Below are positions 36,823 to 49,500 of a stretch of 64,000 nt of DNA, piece by piece; position 1 is the stretch's first letter; every line of letters starts with the position of its first letter. This DNA comes from Agelaius tricolor (taxonomy: Eukaryota > Chordata > Aves > Passeriformes > Icteridae), in assembly GCA_023055355.1 (NCBI GenBank), contig JALJCS010000001.1, positions 102,719,381 to 102,783,380 of the forward strand. Reading direction: 5' to 3'. Below the pieces are notes generated by a model. That model was not told where the DNA came from and did no database searches. It worked only from the letters and a program-made list of their open reading frames with translations. The position numbers and the translations under genes are program-made.

Positions 36823-39800
36823 AAAACTTTCTATTTTTAAGAATATGCATATTTTGGTTAAGAACTTGTTAAATCACTCAGTTTTACAGATATAGTTCTC
36901 AACTGCTAAATAAACCCCTCTTGCTGTGCTATATGAAATTAAATAGACATTTAAATACTCTGGAATGATTCCTTGGTTTGTCTATAAAGAAACACATTGG
37001 GTATGAGAAGCTGGTGTTTATAAGTTCTTTAGCTATCATATGCTATCACTGCCAGAAACAATGCTTACCTTCCACACCTGCTCTCACTTCAGCTCTGTGC
37101 AATGAACCCCACTGGAGAACTGATGGAGCTGAAAAATAACTGTTTCCTTCTGCTGTGGAAGTTTTCATTTGAATGGCTCTTGGTTCTGCCACTGTGAAGT
37201 CATGCCTGCTCAAGGGAGGATCTGGCACTGACAGGACTAGGTAACTCAGGGTGCTACTAGGAGGTCAAGCTTCAAATGAGTGTTCTCTTTTTTACTGAGT
37301 GGCTTTCTTTCATTTCTCCATTCATTTTCTGCTTTATTTTGCAGGATTAATTAGCTAACACGGTGCAGTAAAGTTTCCTTGGTTTTCCACTCTAAATTTC
37401 TCTTAATGTTTTGTATTTACTTTAAAGTAATCATATTTGAAAGAAAAGTTATTGGGTGAGGTATTATTCTTGAATCTCAGAAAATCAAGCACATGATTCC
37501 AACCCTGACATAGATGGAGGTGAGGGAAGAGGAAAAGGGTGATTGTGGGGGAAAGAGCCTTTGCAGCTGTGTAATCACAGCTGCATCACAGGATGCAGGA
37601 GACAGCACAGCTATTGAGTGTGAATGGTGAACCTGAGTGCCCTAAGCACACCTGCATCTCAGTGTGATTAGTACAGCACTCTTGGTTTTAGAGAAGAATT
37701 ACATGTTTTTAACTGTCTAAATGTAGCTGGTGTATATCATGCTGTGGAGGTGACACTGCTTCCCCTGAGTTTAGACTAGGCCAATAGCTTTTTGATGATT
37801 ATGCTGCAAAGACACTCACAAATGGACCATTTGCCAAAATCTTATTCACTAGGATCTCAGCACAGGGTAAGTCTTGTGTGGGGAATCAGACCTCTTGGAC
37901 AAAAGGTGGCTCTCCAGACAGAGATGGGCACCCCCATTGCAAGGATCCTTGCAGGAATGTCTTCAGCTGGATTGCCTGAGACTCCTCAACCTACTGCTCT
38001 GCTCAGTTCCTGCAGTTCCTCCGGCACTGCTTCTGTGTGATCACCCCACCATAAGCAAGCTCCACTGCAACAGATTATTTCAAGCTGCAGACAAAACATC
38101 TTCTAATTCTCTTAACTGTCTACAAGAGACTGCCCCATTGGACTTTTCTACATACAATTTGATCAATTTTGTGGCAGGAACCTCCTGAGAGTCTCTGAGA
38201 TAGCACATTTTTCCACCCAGGTTGTTAATCAACATATTTAAGCGCAGAAATTGGTCTAGGCACTGTAGGGTTTCCTGGGGGAAATCTTCAGGGCAGTCTC
38301 AAATTTCCACTAGGAGAGCTTCTGCACCAATTAGTCAAATCCTTAATTGAAAGGGTGGCTAGAAGTTTGGTCAATCACTGTCTCAAGTCAGTCTATTGTC
38401 TAAATTACTCCATTATCTCCTCTATGCAGATGTATACACGGGGAGTTTCTGGATCACCCAAGGAGTTAATGACTTGAGTGCATCAGGTGTACACACAGGC
38501 ACAGCCCTGTTTCTCAGCTATACCCCAATTACAACTATAGGACAAACTTGAATTTCATACTTATTTTTATACTTAAGTTCTATACCTCTTGCTGCAATTA
38601 AAAGCCAGGCAACCAGAAACTCAGTACCTCAGTAACTGTAGCATTGCCTGAGGAGTAAGACTCTAAATTATAACAATTTTTTTAAATTATTTTAAACAAG
38701 GCTTTTTTCTAATAATATTTTTATGCTTTTAACAGATTCAAATTGTCTTCATACATAATGCAAAGTGATTAAAAATAAATAGATGTCCTCTAAGACATTT
38801 AAGACATGACCTATCTTCCTTGTGTAGTAATGGCCTAACTGAGCAATGAAGTAAAAGCACTTACACATGTGCTTTTTCTTCTCTTTAGAACACTTAATAT
38901 TACTTCTACAACCTACCAAGCTCATCAGAATTTTTACATAAGTAATAGTTCTTACACACACAATATTAATACACACTGTGGTTGCTAACTCACAGTAATG
39001 TCTAACTTAACTAAAGTGAGAACAAACTCACTGAATTTGAAATGTCAGTCTAATGAACTATGAGTGGTCCTTCCTTTATTTGCATTTATCTTTTCGTAGG
39101 TCATAGTAATTGAAAGCCAAATGACTACACACAACTTATGCTGAAGGTATGCTGAGCACCATTTATGCCTCCATTCTCCTGTCAGAACAACTGAGCTCAA
39201 CAAGGGTCATGGCTCCACAGTACTACTGAAACAAACTACATAGTTCTACAGTACTACTGAAACAAACCACCAGCTGATTACAGCTAGGAACATCCGAAAA
39301 AGGAGAAGGGAGGAGTAGTCAAGACGTATCTTGGAAAAGTAATTCCTTGGACATCATTTTGGGACATTGCATCTGGTAACCTCAGTTAATAGGAGGTTAT
39401 GCTCAATTTGTAGCTGAATGCTATAAACTCATATCTATTTTAGTTCCATATCTTGTCCTTTGTCCTATCAGTACCAATGTTAAGCTAAAAACAAGTCAGA
39501 AAGTGAAAACAAAACGAGTCTCCCACTGTTAAATCTCAGCTATTGGACTGCTTTACCTACATCTTAAGAGTTGCTACAAATACAGGGTCTGGCACTTGGT
39601 GCTCCTAAATCACTTTGGAAGCTGTTTTTAGCAGGTGTTTCTGAAAGAAAAGCATCTTAACTGAGGTGTTGTTAATGCAGGCTTCTTAATCTCAAGACCT
39701 TATTCCTCCTTGCAGAATATCAGCAATTTCTACTGACTTTAAATAGAGGCAGTTTGTGTCCTGCAGGGAAGAAAAAGACCTAGGGAGCATTAACTAAAAA

Positions 39801-40556
39801 AGGTTTAACACGGAAAACTGTAACTGAGGTCATCTTAATTCAAATACTTTACACTGTGCTGGCCTTAAATGAACTAATTTGAGACCTATGACCTTAATGG
39901 AGGGATTTCTCAATTGACATACTTTTAGCTGATGCAAAGTCTACCTGAAATAGCCTTAGGAACTCTGCATAAGCATATTACTAAGCATATACTACAATAA
40001 ATGTGAAATTCTTCTGGATTTAGTAAATTCAGATATTCATATAGAACTTCTATGAGGAAAGCTTCAGATTTTTGTGTATTAGTAAGTTTTTGAGTGGAAG
40101 TAAGGAAGCAATAATGAATTATGATGCAAGCAGAATAAAATATAAAATTAGAAACCTTTCCTGTGCCATAAAGAAAGTTATGTAAAATCAATGGATCTGT
40201 TTCTCCTGTCAACTAGAAGAGATCCTGAGACTGACCATTGTGTGTGCAAGGTCCCAAAATAGCAGCTAGTATGTGTCTGAAAAACTTGGAACCACCACCA
40301 TCTTTACAAAAAATTAGGTTTACAAATATTTTTTAAATCCAAATCAAAGCCAGGGATCCAGTTAACAAGAATATAAATGAACAGAGTTTATGTTCAGGAT
40401 TCAAACTTCCCCATATGATTTTCTCCTATCAAATATAAGAGGTAGCCATTTGCATGATGAAGGACAATTCTGTTTCTAAACTATCAATGTCCCAACCCTC
40501 ACCTCCACCACCCCCCCCAAAAATAAAAGTCCAAATACAGGATTCCATGCAAAAAT
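36823..40556. other. Unique DNA, one unresolved segment
   Basis: No gene is recognised. The part at about 37780-38640 is less AT-rich and has overlapping open frames of 82 and 104 codons (37792-38040 and 37874-38188). They share no recognisable protein family and I do not call them genes. A 31-bp tandem duplication lies at 39215-39268, and a C run interrupts 40503-40518. Confidence 0.45.
39215..39268. repeat. Tandem duplication, about 31-bp period
   Basis: The 20-base string ACAGTACTACTGAAACAAAC occurs at 39217 and again at 39248. Flanking bases of the unit are partly conserved. This is a local duplication with no visible function. Confidence 0.75.
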
Positions 40557-40873
40557 GTTCTGACTTCTCTTCCCACACAAAAATCCAAGACCTTTTTTTT
40601 TTTCATTTGATCAAGATTACTACTCTCAAAATTGTGTGTTAGGTTTAACTCCAGAGATTATACTCTTGTTCTCATGATTGTTTTTTTGGGTTTAATGCAG
40701 TCTGTTGATTTTGGACTGCTGAGTCTGACTACATATATCAGACAAATGGATTGGATATGTGCCTTCAACATCCCCTTCACTCACAAAATTTGCTTTGCAG
40801 AAATGACATCTTTGGTGTTATGGATCTGAAGATATTCCCTTGCTGCTACATTATGTCCTCCCAGAAGGATATA
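40557..40873 (+). repeat. Copy A of a near-identical 310-bp direct repeat
   Basis: This segment, starting GTTCTGACTTCT and ending CCAGAAGGATATA, recurs at 41686-41995 in the same orientation. By eye the copies differ at about eight substitutions and one region with a 7-base length change (about 40680-40700), so identity is roughly 97 percent. It does not match a repeat family I know. It has an 11-base T run and no coding frame shared between copies: the 65-codon frame at 40632-40829 is not preserved in context. Just after it lie TATATAAAT (40871-40879) and AATAAA, which copy B lacks. Confidence 0.9.
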
Positions 40874-41685
40874 TATAAATGGGATAGAACAAAATAAATT
40901 CTTTCTCATTGTCCAATCATTACATCTCAGCTGGTAATGAGTACAGAATGGTTGCAGTTCACTATCATTTATGGTATCTATTGTGGCTTCTCAGCCAAAG
41001 TCTACCAGCCTGCTTCCTCACATCTACGGGGTGTGGTCAACACTGGACAGACAAGCGGGTTTCAGCTCATTCCTGTAGCAATGAGCCTATCCTGTAGGAT
41101 AGGCTGTACTACCTGAGAGGGAGTGACTGAGCTAGAGCAGTCCCAGGGCATGAGAAGTTAGTATGGGGAGGGAGGTGCCACTGGCAAAAGGAAGGAATTG
41201 TGTCTCTATTGCATCCCTGCTTCCCAGGAGAGTTGGGAAGCATTTTCCCTTCTCTCAAAGGTGGATGATATAAAACTTAATCTTGCCACAATAATTCAAT
41301 ACTAATTTTTCAAGAGTCATAAAAGAGAAAGGGACAAATAAGCACAGAAAAAAAAAAAACAAAACATATATAGCAAGTTCTAAGGAACTCATGCAAAATA
41401 CATTTTCCCAATATATGTGCATGAAATGTAAGCAGACCCACACAGCTCAGGAATTTGTGCGCATGTAATTCTGACCTCTATCTTCACATTGAGCATTTGG
41501 CATGTAAGAGCATGGACAGTTAAAAACATTTGGACTTTATTGCATTGTTACAGATGCTAAAACAATATAATACTTGGCAATATCTAAACAGAGCTTCAGT
41601 GCACGACTCCTGCATCAGAACCCTTGTAATGGAATGCTATTCTATATGAAGGTTTAGGACAGAAACAAACCAGAAATGATATAAA
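40874..41685. other. 812-bp spacer between the direct repeats
   Basis: Contains two short hairpins at 41065-41105, an 11- to 12-base A run near 41349 and no recognised gene or repeat. A TATA-like sequence and AATAAA lie right at its left end. This could be the unique part of a tandem duplication or unrelated sequence between two insertions. Confidence 0.5.
41065..41105. repeat. Two overlapping hairpins with CTGTAG loops
   Basis: GCTCATT (41065-41071) pairs with AATGAGC (41080-41086) around the loop CCTGTAGC. AGCCTATCC (41084-41092) pairs with GGATAGGCT (41097-41105) around TGTA. The two stems share three bases, so only one can form fully at a time. Confidence 0.45.
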
Positions 41686-41995
41686 GTTCTGACTTCTTTT
41701 CCCAAACAAAAATCCAAGACCTTTTTTTTTTTCATTTGATCAAGATTAATACTCTCAAAATTGTGTGTTAGGTTTAACTCCAGAGATTATACTTTTGTTC
41801 TCATGACTGCTTTTTGTTGCAGTCTGTTGATTTTGGACTGCTGAGTCTGACTACATATATCAGACAAAGGGATTGGATATGTGCCTTCAACATCCCCTTC
41901 ACTCACAAAATTTGCTTTGCAGAAATGACATCTTTGGTGTTATGGATCTGAAGATATTCCCTTGCTGCTACATTATGTCATCCCAGAAGGATATA
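41686..41995 (+). repeat. Copy B of the near-identical 310-bp direct repeat
   Basis: Same orientation and content as 40557-40873 apart from a few substitutions and the 7-base shorter stretch near 41808-41822. It ends at the same internal point (GGATATA), after which the flanks diverge at once. The abrupt boundaries show the extent of the duplicated unit. Confidence 0.9.
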
Positions 41996-42371
41996 CTTAT
42001 ATTTTTTCTGTCTAATTTTCTTCTGTGATGTATTAGATGATTTCAATTTCTAGTTTAAAATGATACTTGCTTTATGAAAATTTCCTTCTTATAGTTTCAT
42101 ACACTTCCACCACACATAAATGCAGTGATTTTTCAATAGGAAAAATACTGAATTATGCATGTAGATATTGCACAGAACTTCACCTATAGTTTGAGAAATA
42201 TAATCATTTTGAGAAATGATTGGTTAAACTGTTTTTCTCACTTTGTCTCTAAGATGACATTATTTTCCACCTTAAGATCTAAACATGTTTACGGTAATGA
42301 CTAATAGTGCATAGAACTGCTCATACCTCTGTTAACTTTTTTTTTTCCACATAACTTCTTTATGTACTTAC

Positions 42372-42491
42372 CTATTTGGCAATAAAAGGGGAAATTATTT
42401 CCACTGTTTGATGGTATACTTATGCTGCAGACTTTTGCCAGAACATCCATGTCAGTTGGGATAGATGTGGTGTCATTTGAGACTGATTTAG
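42372..42491 (-). CDS. Candidate 120-bp coding exon, unknown gene
   Basis: On the minus strand a pyrimidine-rich acceptor TTCTTTGCTCCTACAG precedes an open segment of exactly 120 bp that ends at AATAG followed by the consensus donor GTAAGT. The frame is open from 42600 to 42301. Both junctions fall after the first base of a codon (phase 1-1), so the exon could be skipped without a frameshift. The 40 codons encode a Ser/Thr/Asn-rich peptide with two cysteines (AKSVSNDTTSIP near the start, then CSISIP and FYCQI). I recognise no family. Splice-bracketed open segments arise by chance in tens of kilobases, so this is a lead only. Confidence 0.22.
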
Positions 42492-43519
42492 CTGTAGGAG
42501 CAAAGAACCTATCGTGTAGACTACAATGGCAGAACCATATTTTTGTCCACTCTCTGTGAGAAAATGTGCTTTGCCAGACATAATAAAGATATGTAACCAC
42601 AGTAAGAAAACCTTACTGACCTGATGTAACAGTTTAACTGTACTTAGAAAGTAGTTGTAGTTTTGATTTGTTTGGTTTGGTTTTGGTTTCAGTTTTTTGA
42701 GGATTAATTTGGATTGGGGTTTTTTGGGGGATTTTGTTTCATAGCAACTTCAGGCAGCTTTTCAATGACACAAAAATCCATGAAAACTCCTTAATGCTTC
42801 TGCATCTGGACTCTTCCCTGCAGTATCAGGTGAAAAAAAACAAACATGTAAAGCCTCAGAGATTTAGTACATTTTCAGTTCTGGACTAGTTGTCTGCTGG
42901 ATCCAGTTACTTTAGTAGATTTTTTGTCAGGAGTTTGGTTATAGTACAAAAAAGAGTGGAACACAGGTTGCCCAAACAAAAGTAAATGCTTGGGAAAAGC
43001 TTGCAAGGAAAATAACTTGTTTGGTCCACCTGTGCAGTACGTGTTTTTTATGAATTTTATTCCAAATAAGATTACATAAATCCCACAATGTGATGCTGTT
43101 TCCAAGAGTATGATTTTCACTATCATTTATGGTTTTACAGGGATCTTAATCAAATACAACTTTCTTGAATTTATGTCTGTATTTGAGAATCCAACACCAA
43201 GCAAATGGATATTTACACTACCCCAAAAATAAAAATATAGGTGTTATGGCTCCCACTTTATTAAGCTTTTTATCAAACTCCTGGTCTGTCATTGTGTCAG
43301 CTGTACTTGGCAATGGAGGGAAATGTCATGGCTGATACTTCAACAAGGAGCTCCTGCCCTGGGATACTGGACTAGGTGAGGTCTTGGTCTCAGAAAACTC
43401 AAATTAGTTCCCTCAGAAAATGATACTGGAGTTTTTATACAAGAATGAGATTTTGGTAATGAGTAAACTGTACACTGTAAAGACTCAGATGAAAACTTGT
43501 TTCTTCAACAGACCGATGG

Positions 43520-43545
43520 TTTTTAATGTTTAGAAACATTAAAAA
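43520..43545. repeat. Perfect AT-rich hairpin
   Basis: TTTTTAATGTTT and AAACATTAAAAA are exact complements separated by AG. The arms are 12 bp. A loop of six bases is likely after opening the inner pairs. No terminator or RNA gene context is evident. Confidence 0.6.
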
Positions 43546-46500
43546 TATCCTGAAAACTGGTGGGGAAATAGACTTAAAACCGCTCTTCAAGAAGTAAACT
43601 CAATATCTATTGTATTTTTGGAGACAGAGTACACAAAAAAAATACTAGACCTGAATCCAAAAGGTAAATTAAAGCAGTGTTATTTTAGTACTGCTAGGAA
43701 TATTTTTTAAAAATATTTTTATTAAAAAAACACAAACCAAGTACTTCTGTAGAAAATTGCTTTTTCACTATCAGATTTTTAACAAACCTTACAGCAGGTG
43801 TCTTTACACTTTTATTAGTTTATATATTTTCCATGGGGACTCATGATAATACATTCCTGATGAGATATTGTGGTTCAGACTTCCAAGTGCATTCTCTTAT
43901 CTTATTGTGTTGAGTTTTTTCCTTTTCTTTCCTCATTTTTAATAACTTAGTTATGCACATATTTTGCCATTATGTCATACTCTCCTCCTGGTTCTGAGAT
44001 AAAACTTTCAAGAACAACTTTTTATTATTAGTTTAGGTATTCTGGCTCTTCTTTATTGTTATCAAACTGATGAATGATTTTATACTCCATTTTTCCTTGA
44101 GATTTTTGAAAAAGTAGACATTATATCAGGTTGCTGAATTACAGGAGATACATTCTCTAGTATTATTAGGTGCCTAAGCACTTACCAATCACTACTTTCA
44201 TCTAACTATTTTAATCTTCACTTGTATTAGTCTTTGCTTAATTTGCTCTGTCTTACCTTCAATTCAGTGCATTTGTTATCACAAAGGACTTATTTCTCTC
44301 TCTTCTTTTCTGTAATCCTCTAGGAAAATAATGACACTTATGCATTTTTTGCCTTTGGGTATTTAAACATCACATTTTACCTTGCAAAGTTACAGCAAAT
44401 AGAGAAGTAGAAGTCAAATGTAGATTTGCTTTATGAGTGCTGAGGTGGAAAATTTCTGTAACTTTTTTGACTATGTTATACAAGTGAAATGAAGATTGCT
44501 TTAAAGTAACTTTTGTGCCTCAGCTAATTTATGCTTCCTGAAAGACAACTGGATTTCTCATAAGCATAGAGAAGGATGCTTAATATTTCCTTTGTTTGCA
44601 GAGCAGCACCCTATATCATTTAAATTGACAAAATCTTAGAAAGCTTCACCCAGCTGTTTGCACTGCCAACAAAAACTTAAAGCAAAGGAAATTTCAGGAA
44701 ATTCTTTCAGTGGAAATATTTTCTTATCTTTGACTCACTTATTACCTATCACAAGGCTCATTTTGATCTTCCTTATTGTCTGAGGTGCTGTCCTTCAAAA
44801 CAGCAGGCGTTGAAATTTATCATATAGCCAAATTCTTCCTTATATTCATACAGGGGAGTTAGTAGACATTTAATATAGAGGTACTTGAAGTGAAGCCTAA
44901 CCTACATGAACCACACAGCTGCAAAATTGATTAATTGATTATAAGATACCATGTTGAGACAGTTACTTTATTCACTTCCATGGAAGAATGAGTTAGCTAA
45001 TGGAAGATTAGGGTGAGCAATTATATTTCAACTACCCAAACTGTTCCACATTTTGAAACTGAACATCTCTGTGATTTTAGCTGTTGTAGGTCCCTTCTTG
45101 TCAGTCAGAAAAGTTACCATATCTAGCATTATAAAGATTGTTTTCATTGCATGACATTCAAGGAATTAAAGTATGACATGGGATTTTCTTTGCACAAATC
45201 AGTGGCAGTATAGAGTCAGCCAGAAGGGAAGGTCTTGTGGGAAGACCTGCTGGACTGCTGCTGGAAGGATTTAATGCCATACTGTCCCTGATAACCTGAA
45301 AGGGGGAAATTCTGAATTTCTTTACTTTGTCAAGAACACTGGCAGAAATAAATGGTAATTTTATAAATTGTAGCTCAGGACAAAATGCCAGTCAGGATTA
45401 GTATAAAAATAGGAACAGAGTATGCAAAAGTCAAAGGATCTATGGCCTTCTCCTTTTCTCTTCCTAACTATAAAATTTTTGTCAAATCTTGTTTAGACAT
45501 TAGATATTATATGTTTAATTGATCTTATCCTATGGTGGATAATATATTTTGCTTCTGTTATTGTAGCATTTTGAAGCTTTCAGTCTGTTTGTGCTTACAC
45601 TTATAATCATAGTGAGCAAATACTGTTTAGAATCACAGGTTCTTCTCCAGAAATAATGAATGCTAAAGGAATTTTGTCTGATATTAAAGCAGATATATAC
45701 CTCACCTATCATGTCAATTAAAGATCCCCAGTTTTATCACTAAATACTAATCCCAGAAATAATCTAGCAATGCAAATATAATGCAAAATAGTATATGGCC
45801 AATATAAATATGTATCACCATATAATAGATCTGACACATGTAAGTCTTTTTAAAATGCTGGAACCCTAATTTTCTTCCTTGATGTATAAGTATTATACAG
45901 CTTTTGATTATTTTTCTGCCTATTATTATTTTTCTCCGTCCTTTTATTTTGGCTGGATTTGGTCTCATTCAGTTTACAGGTAAACTCTGGAAAAGAATTG
46001 ACATTTATACAATATAAGATCATTTTTCACATCTAAAAATTATTTTAATGTAGTATACATGTGTTTATGGGCTCTTTACCTTTGTAAGATCCTTTTCATC
46101 AGTAATTGAAACATATAAATTGAGAGTCTGTAAGTCTGCCTGCAATATTCCCCTTATGTAGCTTTGAAAATTAAATGAAAAAATAAACTTATTGATTTTA
46201 CTTATCTAACTAATCAGTAAACCAAAATTGGTATCTTGTGTTAAACTGAGTACAGCTGATCAAAACTGATGTGCTTGTATAACTATCTTCTTTTTTTCCC
46301 CCCACTTTCTTTTTGCTAAGTCAGCATAAAAAAAATAAAATGGAAGAATTTGATAAAAATGTTATAAAATCAAAATACAGGGCATGATTTTATTTATCTG
46401 AAGAAGCATTCAAGACACTAAAGTATCTCCAGGACCAAGAGCAAATCCACAAGTGACACAATCCAGTCACAGCAATAGGCTGGCAGGGACAGTGTCACCT

Positions 46501-49500
46501 GAAGGACAGGCTCAGAAGGCCAAACATGGACCATGTGCAATGCACCAGGCAAGTGCAACCAGTGTCCATTCTGATTTTTAAGTCCACAAGGCACCATCAC
46601 CACACAGCTGATCTGGCACAAAGTGTTTCAAGCCAGCTCTGTGCCTCCAAGAAAGTACATGTGTGAAAGCCCTGTGCACATCCAGCAAGTCTGAGGTGCT
46701 AAAAGACGTGAAGCAAGAATACAAGAATAATGCCTGGGACCTTCTGGCTTCTTGAGAAAGATCTGGACATGAGAAGACTGGGGAAATAACCCTCCTAAGG
46801 TAGTAAGATGAAAAAATTTAAGACTTCCATATTAGTGGTATACATGATTAACGCTGGGACAGAAAGCACCAGTGAAATCTATCATAGTAGGAATTTTTCC
46901 CCCTTTTCTGACATGGTTATAGTCCTGCCTTGGTGTATTAATGCTGAAAACAAACACAGTCTCATTCTTTAGCCTTGTAAGTTATATTTTGTTAAGGAAT
47001 TTAAATAAAATTTAATGTTTGTTGAATCAATTTGGATAATAGTTCCATAAAACCACATTTCTTTCAGGGGAAACACATCAGAGAATTACACCAATTTTGG
47101 TTTTAGGAATCTCATATATCATCCATTGTCAGAACAGATGAAGTAAACAGCATGAGAGCATCTTGAATCATTTGAAATGTGTGGTAAAGGCACTAATGAT
47201 CACATAAACATAGCATATAATTATTTGTACTTATAAAGGGACAATATTTCAATAGTATTTTTAAAGGTCATATATTTTGTGATGAAATATTCACTTGAAA
47301 AGAACTTGAGTGTTTGAACCACAGTTTACCTGCATCTTTGAGCAAATTAACAGCAACTTGTCTTCAACTCATTGAGGCTTTCTTTCCATCCTGCCCACAG
47401 CAGGAATCTCTCTCAGAGCGAGTGGGCTGTTTTACAACTGAAACCTTAATTTGAGACAAACAGATGTAGTGTAAAACTAGCAAGTTGTTTTGTTTTGCTA
47501 CTGAAAGAAAAAATAAAAACCCCACAGATTATCATGCTGACTACTTTAACTACAATCAATAATTTGAAATTCACCTTTAATTTACCTGTAAACACTTGTA
47601 AGTCCTTACAAGTTTTATAAACAACACCACCACAACTGTCCAAATCTCCAGAGAATGGATTACCCTATTCTAAGAAAAAAATTATAGAATGAGGATTCAC
47701 TTTTCAGCTATGCTACATCTGGAGTCTTATGACTGAGTCAATGTTCAAATTGTTTGTGCTTCATGGCAGAAGAAATACCTCAGAAAGACAATCTGAGCTG
47801 CAAGAACCATATAGCAACACATAGCACCACATAATACCCAGTGCAGAGTACTGGCAGGAGAAATATTAAAAATGCGTTTTCTCCAGAACCAAAGTGTAGG
47901 ATGAAGAAAGAAGTGTTAGGTAACATTGACATCTTCAAATGTCTTTATAAAAGTTGGATTTGTTGATAGAGCTGCTTCTTCTCACCTTCTGTCAGCTGTG
48001 AACTTAAACTGCTAATTCAAAAAGTGAATTTTCAGTTCAAACTCTCTTTCTTTTCTGTCTCAAGAGAATGCTCTATTCATACAACTTGAGAAATTAAGAA
48101 GAAAAATGTATTCAGCTTTTTCTGACACTGGGCATTTTGAAGATGTCTTGGGCCAATATGAAAGCACGAATTAATGAATTACTGGGGAAGCATTATGATT
48201 CTTACCTTTGAAAACTCCACTTTTGTTTTCCTTTCTTGAGACCATTCCTGTATTATGTCCATTAACTCTTAAGTATAAAGGCAAAACAATTCCTACAAGC
48301 AGATTTTACTCTAAGGGAAATGGGAAAAAATGAAGACTTATCAATTAACTCTGTGCTGAAGAAACTATTTCACATTTTCACAGCATTTCTTAAAGGAAAC
48401 CTCTATTTGCAATTTACTGCTTAGTTTTTCCTCTGAATGTATTAAAATGAAGTTGACATACTGAGACATCACTCTATTTCTATGTACCAGTTGGATGTAA
48501 TAGATCAGAATTATAAGCAAATATTTATTTAAGTCTGCAACTATGCATTTAACAGTTTCTAATATTGCTTAACAGATTATACCCTAAACTAACTGTCAGC
48601 TGAGACAGACTATAAGTAAAATGTGATGTGAAGATGTCACTGTTATGTTCAGTTCACATTTTTCTTTTACAATCACTGTCCATTGTCACATTTTCACCAA
48701 AATTAGAGATGTACCCCACAAGTATGTTTTTAGCATTAAACAATGTTTTGATCAATTTCCCAAATGTGATGAAAAGCCAGTTCAGGCACTGGCAAACCAG
48801 TATATGAAAGGTTTGAAGGACTTGTAAAAATCTTAAATAGCTGATCTGTACAAACCAGATTATTTTCAGAGTGATCCATGGAAGTCATGGTCCTTTGATA
48901 ACAAACAAACTATAACATAATACTTGCTCCATTATATATATAGCTTCTTTAACATGTGGTGCCCATCATGAAAGAAATGCAAGATGTCTATTAATACTTC
49001 TTGCAGACAGATGCAAGTAAGTAGCAATACCCATTATATTTCTGAAGTGAATAATAGTGAAAAATATTGCCCATGAGTGGAATCTGTCACCCTCTAGAGG
49101 TACCTATTTATTTCTAATGGTTACTGAGAAAAATAAAAGCTCATTGAGTGTGAAGGTGCCCAATCTATGAAACATGAACTCCATCCTTGTGGGAAGATAA
49201 GCCATTTGAAAAATTTAACCTTACCAAGGTAAGGACCTTGATAAAGATTGCAATTACAAGACACAAAATTAAGGAAGAGAGCTTGAAGAAAGTAAGATTG
49301 GAAGACCAGTAAGGACTAAAAAACATAAACTGGTTTTGATTATCCTTTTGTAGAGTTGTAACGTTATCCAGACAAGGCACAAGGGTAATCAGCATATAAG
49401 ACAAAAGGAATGAATTTTGAAAAGGAAGAAAATATAGGAGATGGATTCAGAGACTGACAGTACTCTTTGTCATCTGCTCATCCTTCACTGAGATGGGCTA

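Noticed and set aside
40557..41995. The two direct repeats read as the paired LTRs of a small retroviral element
   Set aside because: The ends are not TG...CA, no target duplication is seen, copy A's TATA/AATAAA region is absent from copy B, and no primer-binding site or retroviral coding sequence lies between them.
48645..48827. 60-codon plus-strand frame whose last 31 residues look protein-like (FDQFPKCDEKPVQAL), preceded by an AG at 48736
   Set aside because: The supposed acceptor is weak, no upstream exon is visible and no family is recognised. Short frames like this are expected by chance.
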